A DNA stretch of 64,000 nucleotides, from NCBI RefSeq assembly GCF_037038585.1, contig NC_092520.1, positions 122,606,001 through 122,670,000 on the forward strand, read 5' to 3'. A program made the translations under genes and the position numbers. Source of the DNA: Patagioenas fasciata (Eukaryota > Chordata > Aves > Columbiformes > Columbidae). Below are positions 46,796 through 60,100 of the stretch, piece after piece. The notes beneath the pieces are model-generated. The model was not told the DNA's origin. It saw nothing but the letters and a program-made list of their open reading frames with translations, and searched no databases. Positions within the stretch are counted from its first letter, which is position 1, and each line of letters opens with the position of its first letter.

Positions 46796-48535
46796 TTCTT
46801 CATTTATTTATTTAATACAAGCAACCCCTATACACCCTATGTACATGAAAGGTGTGTAATAGTGTTATTTATCTCATTGAAGGAATGTAAATAACTACCA
46901 TCTCAACCTTTCCGTGTGATCTAGAGAAAAGGGCATATAATTTTCATACTAAGTTTGAAGCACACATTTAAAACTATACCTTTTGATTGACTCTTGTTAC
47001 TATTTCAATAACAAAAGCCATAGTTATTTTTATCTTCTTTGGAGAAAATACGTGAAGTTAAATAGCTGAAGAAAAGTGAAATCTGGAGATAACTGTTCTT
47101 CCTCAGATTATAGAGGATTTATTCAATAAACAGGCAAAAGATTTTGAGTACTGACAAAGGGAAAGTGTTTTTAATGTACAATGCTCTTTTAATCTATGGA
47201 CCAGCTTCTTGAATACCTTTTGTATCATAGTAACTCCCTGTATGCAGGACAGTGGAAGGCTCTTCAGGATTACATGAATACTTTAAGACACCATGATAGT
47301 CCCCAAAAAATTAGATGTAATTAAAAATAAATAGATAAATTTGGAGTTGTAAGCAATTATATATAGTGATATGGAATAAATGAATAGATTTTTTCTGTGC
47401 TACTAAAGCATTAATAAGGCCCAGAGCTTAAAGTATCACTTCATATGGTGTGAATACCTTGGAGTTCTAGAATAAATAACAAACAATGACTGAGGACATA
47501 AATATTGTGCTTCAGGCCACAGCCAAAGACTAACACACAGACAGTAAATATTTTCATTTATAAGTGCATTGTCTAACTGTAACATTTTTTGCCTTGTAGT
47601 TGAAGTCATCTGTTGCTAGTTACACCCATGAAGCATAGATTGTGCCTGGAACTCACCTGTCATGAGGTCTGACTGCATCTATTCTATACCTCTACACTAC
47701 TGTGTTGCTGAAGTTTTATGATTGTTAGCTTGGTTTCATATCTTCAAAGATAAATTGACAGAATGTGGTTTTGTCTTTTTCTTTTTCTTTCCAGTGCCAT
47801 TTCTGAAGCTGACCCCAGGAAGGCATTGAGATTGTTAATCACTTAAAAGTAAAGACAGCTCTATAGTTAGCATCCATTGAGGAAAGTGCTGTTTTACATC
47901 CTCTATAAATATTTAATTACCAAAGAAAATAGGATGGAACTGTTATGGTACCAGTGACTTCCTGCACCTGATTACAAAAAGGATTCTCAGTTTGAAGTCT
48001 GATCTGTTTTAACAATAGGAAATATGTTGCCTGGAGGAGCTTATTTCTTGGTTACAATAAAAAACCCCCAAATTTGAGTGTTCAAAATGTATGTTACAAA
48101 GTTCTAGAAGTGAGTCAAAATGCTCTTCTTGGTTTGCTATGGTTATCTGCTATTTGCAGCACTCTTATTCAAGGTACTAAGATTTATTTTCCTTCTTTCA
48201 GTTTGCTCTTATATTTACATTTTACTTGCTATTTTTCTTGTTTACGGCAACTTATTTTGTGAAGTTTTAATGGTATGTAGGTTTTAGCACTGTGATTTTT
48301 TTCTAACAATTCGGGATCTATTCCAGCTTAAAAAGACTATGAAAAGTCTATTTATTTAGTCTGACTTTTATGTCTAAAGTTACTTGATAGCATCCTTCTA
48401 ATGTTCACAAAAGAGCAACAGGGCAGATGAGATTACAATTGGAAACTCATCAAGGTAAATTGATGCCTCTCTTGGACCTGGACATTGCTGTTAGCTGTCT
48501 TCAGCTTCAGAAGTAGGAGTAGTGCCTGGGAGAAG

Positions 48536-48637
48536 ATGGAAGACTCTTTTTCAGCCGAGTCAAACAATAAAATTAATTCTGCCAGCATGGATAAAAAAAA
48601 TGATCCTCCAGCAGCTAAATCTGAAGACGAACTAAGT
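48536..48637 (+). CDS. TMPRSS7: TMPRSS7 coding exon 1
   Basis: ATG 48536 has a good context (aagATGG) and gives MEDSFSAESNNKINSAS before MDKKNDPPAAK, which aligns with the human N-terminus. The annotated human-like start would be 48587. Donor agt|gtgagt at 48638, phase 0. The 5' end of the exon is not determined. Confidence 0.8.
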
Positions 48638-51076
48638 GTGAGTAGGTGACTTAAGTATTCTTGATTTCATACACTTCTTGACACTATTAGATCTCTTATG
48701 ATCTAATTCTCAAGTATTAGACTTAACATCCCAGTTGATTTGTTATACCTTTCTGTTAACGTCAACATTTCTTTGCATATCTCCAGGATTGTTAGTAACA
48801 AGTATTTTCAGGCAACTGAAATAATGGTAATATCAGTGTGATAATACGAAAAGCATATATTGGTGTCACAGCAGCACATTTTTCCAAAAAGAAATCGATT
48901 TCTAGGCGAGAAAGGCAACGTTAAAGTAGGTAAAATGTTTTGCTTTTCCCTGAGAAGATATTGAAGAGGACTATTGTGTGAGCATTAACTCATGACAAAG
49001 TAGTAATTAAATAATTTAGTGTATGGTGATAGTCAAATTGCAATTTTAGCTGGAAACCAGTTCTAGAATACAAGAACTAAATTGCTGTAGAAACAGAAAC
49101 TGACTATAAGAGCTGTTGATACTTCTTGAGGGAAGGAACAGCTTAACTTTGTTTTTTGTACTATGAAGTTTTTATGGTAAACCGATGTAACCTGGAGAAA
49201 TATTTAAAACGTAGATCATAGCATTCAATATTCCCATGAATCCTCTGTAACAGAGAACTTTGCCATGCAAGCCTTGATTAATGAAGTGCATTTTTTAAAA
49301 TAAGTTTAGAATTGCGGTAGATGCAATGAAGACATTAGCTGTTTCAAATGAATGCTTACAGTCCAGTGATGTCGATCTTGAACAGTATTTAACGATCCTT
49401 GAAAGGAACTGTGTATCTAATTTTGAAGAATAAATCTGCTTAGATATACAACTAACAAAAGGAAAAAATTAAATATAGAATGTTATTGGGAAAGACTGAT
49501 GAAAACAGCAACTGTCCCCATTGATTCATAATGGTCAAAATTTCAAATGTCAGAACTGAGCATTCATTGGGCTGTCTCAAGCTGTCCTACTGAACACCTG
49601 AGTGAATAAGGAACTTTACGTGACAGAACAGAGCTTTATACAAAAAGGGAATTTGGCTTTCGTCCTTATACAGAATTGTACTCATTCAGTTTTTTTAAAA
49701 ATACAGAAGACTGGCAAATGGAGTCTTTCTTGAGAACATGCAAAACAAGTGCAGTTAATTACTTAGATAGAATATGGGGGTCTGAAATCTTCCAGTTCAG
49801 TGTTTTCACGTTTTGTTTGAGGAAAGAGTTAAGTGTACTACCAGGTCTTATTACTCTGCTCATTGTTACTTATTACTCATTTTTCTTCTCATCCTTGAAC
49901 ATCCTCAGCTCTAAAGTAAGAGGTCACCAGCCATTGTATTTGACTATGCGACTGGCAGGATATTTGTGATATTGTTTACGCTCTGTCTGTGAGGATACAC
50001 AGAGCTCTCTTATTGAAGGCATTGTCCCACAGAGTTTTGAATATCTCCAGGGATTAAGGTTTCCTGACCTCTGGGCATGGCTCAGGTGCATGGCCCTCGT
50101 GGTTAAAATATTTTCTTTTTCTTTTCTCCACCTCCACGTCCTCCCACCCCAGCTGGAATTTCCCCTGCTACCATGTGTGACTATTGTGGCTGTCTCTTTG
50201 CTGCGGAAAATCGGTCTTGTGTCCACACCTTTTGGTCTACAACAGGCCATACACTCTTGCAGTGTACCTTCTGAGAGGCTTCAAAGAATGAAATGCTGGT
50301 AAAGAGCCTGACAGCTTGTTACAGCCCTTCACCTAGTGCCTACTCCTTGTAGCCATGCAGAGGCTAAGGAAGGTCTATTGAGCATAGAGAACAGCCAGAT
50401 CTACCCAAGCCAAGGTTTGCACTGTTGCTTGTGCATCTGTTCTGGTGTGGCTGTGAACTCTTTGGTGTATTTCTGCGTGGGCACTGGAAGGGACAGGTGA
50501 TGGGACACGCGTGTGTCCCTCAGCAGAGTGAGACCACCTGCACCATGAACAAATCACTCACCAGTTATTGGTCTTTGTCAGAGATTCCTGACTTGCATTG
50601 CTGAGAGATTATGTACCTCTGAGTAGGTCCTAGCCCACAAGTGTCATAAAATCAACTATGAGGTAGGGGAGACTCACTTGGACAATGAATTAAACTATTC
50701 TGAAGATGAAGACCAAAACAACTAACGAACAAATAAAAAAGAGCCTTTTTCTTCAGTTTAAGATGGTGAAGTTTTGTTTTATCTTTGAGATAAAAAGTCC
50801 TGACTCAGGACCTCATATATACAAAGTCTGGTTTGTGCTTCATAGAAGTCTTCTCACTAAAACATTTGCTGCTTATTGCTGACTGGTGTTTGTCAACACC
50901 TTCAGTCATGGAGAACCCACAACTTCCTATGGCAGCCTCTTGAGATCTTCCCTCTCACTAGCATCAACATATTTTGGAATAATTTTCCTGAGTGTTACTT
51001 ATTAATGTAGCAATATTAGGGAACTTATGCTATAGTTGTGATATAAGGAGGAAATTCAAGTTGGTGCCTTTTTTTT

Positions 51077-51109
<33 letters not shown>

Positions 51110-54100
51110 TTCTAATTCTGGTACAGCAGGGTATCACAGCTACACCTGTGTTCATACTCAGTGCACATAGTTATTAATGCCCTGAGCGGTCCAGGAATCT
51201 GCCAGCTAACCACTGCAGAGATGAGACAATGAATTAACTTGAGAAAAGGTGGTTGAACTTCTAGCTGATCTCGCAATGAAGTATTTGACTGTCACAAGAG
51301 ATCTCCAAAAGGAAATTTTATGAAGTTCCAGCTATTTCCCCAGGCAGCTATTGCTGTGCCTGCAGCATCTGGTAGACATTATTTGTATGTTTAAATGGGT
51401 TGATTATCTTCTGCAGAGGAAAATACCTGGAGAAGTGCCTGGTTCAAACAGACTTTCCAGAACAGACCAAACTGTAGAAAGATAAGATACTTCTAGAAAG
51501 TAGAAATTGCTCCTGCAAATGTAGTAAGTGTCACATAGAAGTCTTCTGGACCTAGATAAGATGTTTGGGAGTTATTTTGAATCTAGCTTTAAAAAATTTG
51601 GACTGTAGTTCAAAATAAACTGTCAAGGTGCTGTATGTCCAAGTGTTGACCTTTCCCAGGTCCCATCACAGCAAGACCTGTACTGTGTTCTCCTGTTCAC
51701 AGGAGGGAACTTCTCAGAGGGGGCTGGGCATGCAGGAAAAGGCTATCCATACCCATTGTTCCTCATTCTGAAAGGAAGAGGGGACTTTTTTTCTGAGGAA
51801 TGAATGGGTTGAGCCCACTTGTATTGGGATAGTTATGGTTTGAGAATAATTTATTTGTTTTGGGAATAGCAGTGTCGTTTTGACCATGAGCCGGGAGATG
51901 TCCATACATCTGTCTACTGGTTCCTTAGCAGGGAAATGACAAGCCATTGTACTGGAATGAGAGTTGACTACTTTACCATTGTGAGAACCCCTCTCTCTGA
52001 CTTCACACAAAGGGAGGAATGAATGGCTGAATGCGTGGCTGCTTGTGCACCAAACATGGAGAAGCATAGCAAAGATTTGGGTCATGAGACATCTTGTTGG
52101 GTTATGTTACCAAGATGCTGTTGAAAAGTTGTTGTTCGGCAGCACTTGTCTGGGCATACATCTCAGCTGCAGACAGTGCAAGGTAATCCAGTGTTGTATA
52201 CCCTCTGGTCTACAGAGGGCTAGTTTACACTAATGGGGTATGCACAAGGATATTAGCGTTCATTCATATAGTTAATGCTGGGTAGCTGTTGCATGTTGAG
52301 CTGTTATCGTATGGTTATAGCTGCAAGTGTCTGGAAGAAAAGAACCTTAATTTTTGATTGGAGCCTTAAACTACTACTAAGTTAATTATAGCTGTGGGTA
52401 TGCCATAACAGACAAATATATGCATGAATCTCTTCTAGTTGTTGGTCAACTAATTGCTTTTAGAAATGTTTCACACTTTTTGCTGTCTTTCACCTTGGTT
52501 TAGGTAGCCAGCATCTCAGTCCAAATGGTAGCTGCAGAAGACAAATTGGCAAAGAGGATTCTGGCAAGGAAAAAACATGGCAAACTGAAATTGAAGAAAA
52601 AAGATAAGTTGCTGTGGAATTTTCAAAACAAAATAATTCTCTTTACCCTCATTCTGTTCATTTTAGGAGTTGTAACCTGGACATTACTATGGCTCTTCAT
52701 TGGTGAGTTGCTAAAAGCTCATGCCAATTTCACAAATTACCGTCCCCAATAAATAGCACTTTCAGTTGGGTTTAAGATCTTGTCCTGAAGGCTATTTCTA
52801 AAATAAACATAGACTTATTTAAATGAGTCCTGAAAGACTTTGGGTTGTCTTTGTTAAGTCTTAACAAGTAAATAACTTATAAGAGCAGACATAGCTGCTG
52901 GCTTTAGGAAGTGTGATTTTTTTTTTTTTAAGTGTTATGCAAAACTTTTTTATGTGATAGCTAATTGCATACACTTGACAGTTCCTATGAACTTGATTCT
53001 TCAAATATTATGACTTCTACTTTGTTTCTTGGCCTGCTGAAGGTTGAATAAGTCTTTTGTCTCTCATGCAGAATAAAGAAGTTACTGTGTCTAATAGGAC
53101 AGTAAACCTATGTTCTCATCTTTAGAACCCTGATGTTAATACTGCCTAAGATTCACCAGGAATGCCCCAGAATCTGGATGCTGATATGGCCTTCATTATG
53201 CTGATTCATTTGTATGGTGGTATCCTGTCTCGTGTTTAGGGAACAGATGCTCAATTAACCATATTGTGGGACTCGTCTATTATAGAATGGTTTGTCTATG
53301 AACACGTAGTGTTCTTTTGGTAGTGATTTCTACTGTAAGGCTAAAAAGATTAATTTGCTTTAGAATTTAATCAGAAAAGAATCTCATTGTTATAAAAAAA
53401 AAAAAGTAAAAATAAAATGGAAGCTAACTGTTGTCTTTGTTTCTTGCAGTTCAAGCAGAAAACAAAGATGCATTGTATTTTGTTGGACTATTTCGTGTGG
53501 CCAATATAGAGTTTCTCCCAGAATACAGGCAAAAGGAATCGAAAGAATTCCTCTCCGTAGCACAGAATGTGCAGCATGTGGTAAGATGAGTGGACTGCTT
53601 GGCTAGCAAAAAAATCAGAACCGTGAACAAGAGGTGCAACTTCCAGGTGCCGTTAAGTCTGCTGTGATGTTCTACATTTCCCCCCCTCCCCGCTCCCTCT
53701 GGAAGACTATGTACAAAGGATTGTTATCTGGAGGTAGGAAGGAACTGACTACTTTCAGTTTGTTAATCACAAACTGAGTTTTGAAAAGGTCTGTTTGACT
53801 TTCAGATTTACTAAAAAATTTACATATTTCCCCCCACAAATCGAGGTCTATGAATAGAACTCTACAAAACCCCTTCAAAACTTAATTGCCACATTTGTGA
53901 CATTAAACCGACAAAGTCTTTTGCATTTAAATTGGTGTCTCCTGCCAGTCTTCTGCCTTAGAGCATCTATAATTACCCTAGAGCTCTCAAACATATTTAC
54001 ATTTCCTTCTGCTTCTAGGTACTCTAAAGACCATTATTCTTAAACACCTTGCATCAGTCAAAGCAGAAATAGCACTCTGTTGTAGGCAGTTAAGGCTGCT

Positions 54101-57100
54101 CTATAGTGGGAAGAGAGGAGTGGGAATCTTGGTTAAAAGGGAATTTGACTTTAAACATCTTTGGTGCAAGGAGGAAAAAGGCATTAATGCCAGCTAATGA
54201 AGTACTATCCACATAAGGATTCAAGCAATAGTATGAAAACTGCAAAACAAATAAACAAAGATAATGTCAGATGCAACAAGGAGATTTTTGAATAATTAAT
54301 TTCTTTTATCTTCGTATAATATGAACCCATGTTCCTGTTTTCCAGCTCTGACTTTCCTCCCGCTGCTCTAAAATCTGGATCACAAAATACTTGAAAGCAG
54401 ACAGTCTGATTTTCCTAGTCCTGCCTGTTAACAACCGAAGTGCTTTGAGACAGGATAACAGACAACTCATGCAGGACATGTCCTTCCCCTGCTCTCCATG
54501 GAGCAGCTCTAACCTGCTGTGAGCCCAGTATCTTGCTCTTGTCCCAGAGCATCCTGACACTGTCAGACACAGTGGAGAGAGGTGATAGACAGCAGGTGTG
54601 AACTGCAAGTGACACCATCTCCTACTTGAAGTTATTCTTTGTTTAAAATGAATTTTGCATTGCTGAAACTGTGCTTGTTGGTGACATGACTATTGACTAA
54701 AATTGCTAGTAGGGATGTGGGGATTTGGGGGTTTGCTTGTTTTTCCTCCTTGAAACCTATTTGTTCATGGCTGTTGGCCCAGAAACCACCAGAGTGTTAG
54801 TGGAAGAACCTCCAAGTCGGCTCCTTTTGCCTTGAATACTAACATTAATATATAAAATCCGTTGTAGCCTAACCTGGAGATTGAGCCCCATCCATTTTAT
54901 TTAGGCCTTTAAAATAATTGTTCAAACTTCCTATGTCAAACACTGAAATTTAGGTACTAATATTAATATGTATTTTACAGCCTCTGCTTCGAAATAATCT
55001 GTGTTATAGTCCATTGGGCATTAATTTTAACTGTAAAGCAGCAGGATGAGGTCTGAACAGCTTGAGGTACATGCCACCTTGTGGCTTTAGGAGTGTGCCT
55101 CCTTGAACAAGATGAAGGAAGGTTATTGGCACTCTGGTATTATCACAGATTCAAAGAAATGGTGGAATCAAGAGCTTGCTTTTCCCAAAGACAGTCCTAC
55201 AGCATGAAATGTGCAGAGTTTTTCCTTCTCCATATATTCTACACTGTGTGTATTTTGGAAACAAACACATTAATACTAAGCTGTTATTGAAGAAAAAAGG
55301 TCCAAACTGAATCAAAACGCAAGAAAGTCCACATAAACATTGGAAAAAACCTGTTTAAGTGTGAAGGTGTTCAACCACTGGAGCAGTTGTCCAGAGAGGC
55401 TGTGGAGTCTCCATTGTTGGAGATATTCAACTGGACACAGCCCTGAGCAGCCTGGTATATTTGACCCTGCTTTAAGCAGAGGGGTTGGATTAGATGCTCT
55501 CCAGACATCTCTTCCAGTGTCAGTCTTTCTGTGATTCTGTGGAAAAGGCTGAGATGTATGCTATTAACTGCATCTTAGGAGCAACACACAAAATGTTATG
55601 AGCATGTACTTATTTCCTGAAGATTGGCTTAAGTTTCAGCATCAGGATAGGGAAGCCCTCTGTGTTTGGGATTTGCTGGGTAAAGAATGCACACCCCTTT
55701 CAAAACTCATTTATTCGGGAAAAGCATTGTTGTATATGTCAGCCAGCCGCGGGCAGAAGATTTGATATTTCCTGGGAGTATTTGACTTGCTACGAGTGCA
55801 CTGAAGAGCGGGTCTGTTCATGTCTGCTGCTCTGCCTAGCTTGCCTGGTGTATGTCTGGGAATGTGTGCATATTATTGGTAATAAAGAGGATGTTCCTAG
55901 GAAAACCTTAGGCACATAACATCTCTAGGTATGGTTGATTTTCAGAAATGCTAAATCTTAATACTCTTTCTTTCAGATGAACTTGGTCTACACAACCTCC
56001 TCTTTCTCCAAATTCTATAAGCAGTCCACTGTTTCAGAAGTCAGGTAAAACTGTGGTTAATGTAAATGCATTTCTGTTGTGTAGTTTACAATGTAATGAG
56101 CCCACAAAAGAAGCCTATTTTTGGTGGTTACAATTTAATCTCTTTGTTTTGTGCTTGTACTGAAAGCAAAATACACTTACTAGCTATATCAATTCATGTC
56201 ACAAAAGCAGGAGCAAACTAAAGTAATATAAGCATCTACTTGTCTGCCAGGAGTATAATCTAAGGTCAACAGAAATAATGTCCTTAAAGAGGTTGGCTGA
56301 TAGGTCACACAGAAGTTTAACCACTTAAACATGCTGCTAGAGAAAAACTCTGCATTATTAACTAAGCTGCATGTATTTTATAAGTACTGTTGTTGGCATA
56401 AAACTATTCTCTACTGATAGAACAAAGGGGAAAATATACTGCAATAAAGCACACTTTCTCTAATATTATGTGTGCAATTAACGCTAGAAGATCAGTTATT
56501 TCAGTCCTCATAAACCAAATATAATATCAGTTCAGGAACAGGAGTTTCTGGTGTACATTTGATTTAAAGGTCTTTTTCCGCACAAGGAGGTAAAGATTGA
56601 GGTGACTATATACAGACTTTAATGTGTTGCCTAAATACTCTAGGAATTGTTTCTTACATACTGCAGTGCACAGTACATGGTAAGATGTAGAATGATGCAG
56701 AGTTCTACATTTCTGGAAATAATAATTTTAGTACTTCTGTTTTGATCTTTAGGAGATAATATCTGCTTGTATTAGATCTGGATTATGATTCCCATAGATC
56801 TCAAAAGTCAGAAGACCTCAGGAAATTAGCCTAGTGGATATCGCCAAATGGGTGTGTTTTGGGAATTTATTTTATTTTATTTTATTTTTTTTCAAGAGGA
56901 AAAAAACACTTTCATTGTGTAAAAGTAACAAGGCAAGATGGAAATGAGCCATACACTTCTAAATTTATACTTCGTAAGCTTGTGTTAAAAGTGCAGTCTT
57001 CAGAAAACTTTCAACATGATGATAATCCGTAGGACCTTTTTATTCCAGCAACAACAACAATGGAGGCCTTCTTATTCATTTCTGGATCATATTTGTGGTA

Positions 57101-60100
57101 CCACAGGCAAAAGGTCAAGCTCTGTGTGAAGATTGTGTGGCTGCCATTTTAAAGGATTCCATTCAGACAAGTATCATCAACCGGACCTCTGTGGGAAGTC
57201 TCCAGGGTCTCGCGGTTGACATGGACTCCATTGTACTAAGTGGTTAGTATTAGCATATACCCATATCCTTGAGGTAACACTTTGCTAAGCAAACATTTTT
57301 ATCTTGGAGTAGCAAATTCTATAAATCAAAATCTCTGGTTTCTAATGCTAAAATTATTATTGGAAAAAAAGGGGGGGAAAGGAAAACCAGATTTGAGGTG
57401 AAATCAAGTTACAAAGTGTCCTTGTGAACAGCCATTACAAAACTTCCTGTATCCAGAGTGCTTACCTTCATATTCAGGAGCTAAGCCTCAGACCTTGTAG
57501 GCAGCTCAGATTTGGGTTAGTCTGTGACTTCAAAAGTATAAAAAAGATGAAGGGTTATGGCTTTCGCATTGATCAAACTTCCATTGAAAATGAGATTCTT
57601 GTCATCCCTTTATTAAAGATTAAAAAATGGATTATAAAGCTGCTCATTCATTAAACAACTCCTCTGCCATTCCTGCTTGAGGAAGAAGTTGGCGATGTGG
57701 AATTCAAGTATCTGTTTAATGTAATTAGGTACAAAATGTTGTATGATTTTCAGCTCTATGAATAAAGAACAGAACAAACTTCAGTTGAAATCTGAGAAAG
57801 ACTTTGTGGCCAAGGGCGAGAAAATGACCTCCTGGGTACTTCTGTCTCAGTCCTTCAGCTGAATTTGACTGCTTAATTGACATGCAGTCTCTTCTTGCCT
57901 AAGTCGCTGAGATATCTGGGGACATGGTACCTCTGAAGCTGTTTGTGGGATTTGCAGAAATGAAGGGGGCTTGGGCAGCCTTCCTTATGGAGAGAACTGT
58001 TTTATCCTGTGTGTTTAGTGTTAGGATTAAAGTATGATTGATTTAAACCCCGTATTTTGGATTTCAGGCAAATGAGAATACTCATACAACTCTTTTTCTA
58101 TGCAGCAGGTCTTCGGTCAGATTATTGGTCAACAACGGGAACAGGTAATTCACCATTTTGGCAGCTTCCTGGCAGAGGAAAGATGGAGAACAGAACTTTG
58201 AGTTCACGTCTTAGACTCAAAGACACTTTCCAGTGTTAATTTAAGACAGTTGAATTCAGCCTTGGTATTTATGTCCTGACTTCCTATAAGAGTGACCGAG
58301 CGTCTTGCATGCAACAAATACAGAAACTATCTGCCTTTAATCTGACTGCTACATTTTTTAAGATGTACCTGGTGGCATGCTAGGAAGTAAACTCAGTCAG
58401 TTGTTTGCTGTTCACTGTGTTGAAGAGAAGATGAAACTTTTCGAAACTGCAAAGTACTGAATTTAAGTCTATTGGCTTTTATGCTGAATGATAGCAATGC
58501 TTTTGTCCATCCTTTTGGCTTGTTCCCTCCCTTTTCTCCAAGGTTAATGATGAGTTCTTCTTTTGAATGAATTCCCTGACAAAAATTAGTTTAAGCAGTT
58601 CAGTTTTGCTGGGATTATGTGAGATATTACTTATATACCTGCTTGGTTTCATGTTGTAAACCTCCCAGTAGGGTTCTTTGGCTGTGTGCAGAAATTTTAC
58701 AAGCAGTTTAAAGTACATCACATCTACATACATGAGTATGTGGAGCAGGTACCTAGAAAAAATGTGCTGCTAGGTTAAGCAACAGTATACTAATCACCTT
58801 TGCAGACACCTGATAAGTCTCTGTTAGGCCAGCAGTTGTCAATCAGCGAGAGATATGTTGGCCACCCTTGCTCCTTGACATAGGCTTACTATTCATCTCA
58901 TAAAATTGCACTGTTTCAGTTTTTTTGAGGGATTTATACCTTTCCATGTCTATATTTTTCTTTTTTTGAGACCTTAAGTTGTTATACTTCTATCTGTGAT
59001 TTCCACTTGTTAACTTACAAGGTTTTAGCTTGCATACTTTCTTAGAATTAAACAACTACATTTGTCAGTGCAGCGAAGTCAAGATCTCCTAGTTCTGTGG
59101 TCCACAGGCAGACTTTGGGTCACAGACCCTGGGCCATCGTTTGCAATGCTTAGACTGATATCAGCCCATAATTTCTCAAAATTCAAGACAAGTTTGCCAC
59201 AGCATTCCTTTGCTCAAAACCTTTCCTGGTTTAAACTGCAAAGCATAGCAATATTGGCCTTTGTCACATCTCCTTACATGCATTTTTATTATATAAAATA
59301 ATTTTGTATATTTGTGCTTACTTGCATAGCAATTTAATCTCCCAGTTAAGTGTTCCAGGGGAGAGGAACTAGTAAAGCCAGATTTTGTGTTCTAATTTAT
59401 TCCAGAGTGCAGTCCCTAAAAGAGAATAAAATCAGGAGTGCATTGTATCACAAATATTGATACTAAGGCTTTGTTAGGACTTATATGGTATCTTTCACAC
59501 AAGGAGAGAGGAATGACCTGCTGTTTTGTAGATGTCTAGACTACACTACAGTGTAGTCAACCACAGGTGGCAAGTCATATCTATGAGAAGTATAGTGGTG
59601 ATATACAACGAAGTTTCAGGAGAACAACAACATGGATTACCACAGGACTTTAGAAAGTCTTATACTGGTGCAGTTTCGTTTTTTGGGGTCCGTTGTGTGT
59701 GTCTGCTTAGGAATACAGAACACGGTGCAGATATGAAAATATTAATGCAGCAGCATACAAGGAAAGTGCATCACTTGCTTGTATTTTGAGAGCAATTGAA
59801 TCACTTTGGCATAAAGATTCATGTAGTTATTCCTTCAGGAACAGCACTGAAGTGCAAACTTATTGAAGAATGTGTTGGAGGAAAGACTTGTAAAGATTCA
59901 ACCAATGTAGGTGACTTGCCTTGCCATGGTATCTGGCTATGCAAGGCTTGTTTGGGTAAAGACTATATCCAGCTGTGGTTTCAAGCTGGTATGCTTGCGC
60001 TACTTCTAGTTCTATCTCTGAATTTTCTGCACTGTGCTCCATACCAGCATGTCACATTATTAACTACGTAGTAGAAATGATAGTCACATAATTCTAAAGA

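Larger units (their letters stand above)
30427..48500. other. TAGLN3-TMPRSS7 intergenic region
   Basis: About 18 kb without a recognisable gene. It holds an ancient repeat (32225-32350), an 80-bp inverted repeat (32926-33241), a T/G-rich tract (41808-41910), three CR1 fragments (42388, 43784, 45190) and an LTR (46246-46795). TMPRSS7 may have a noncoding first exon here. The stretch 33.3-41.8 kb shows only AT-rich unique sequence and short chance frames. Confidence 0.65.

Noticed and set aside
46604-46894. Open frame of about 96 codons
   Set aside because: Falls in the decayed LTR, not a gene.
51061-51110. TA-rich tract considered as a matrix-attachment or origin signal
   Set aside because: It is a plain (TA)n microsatellite with no supporting context.
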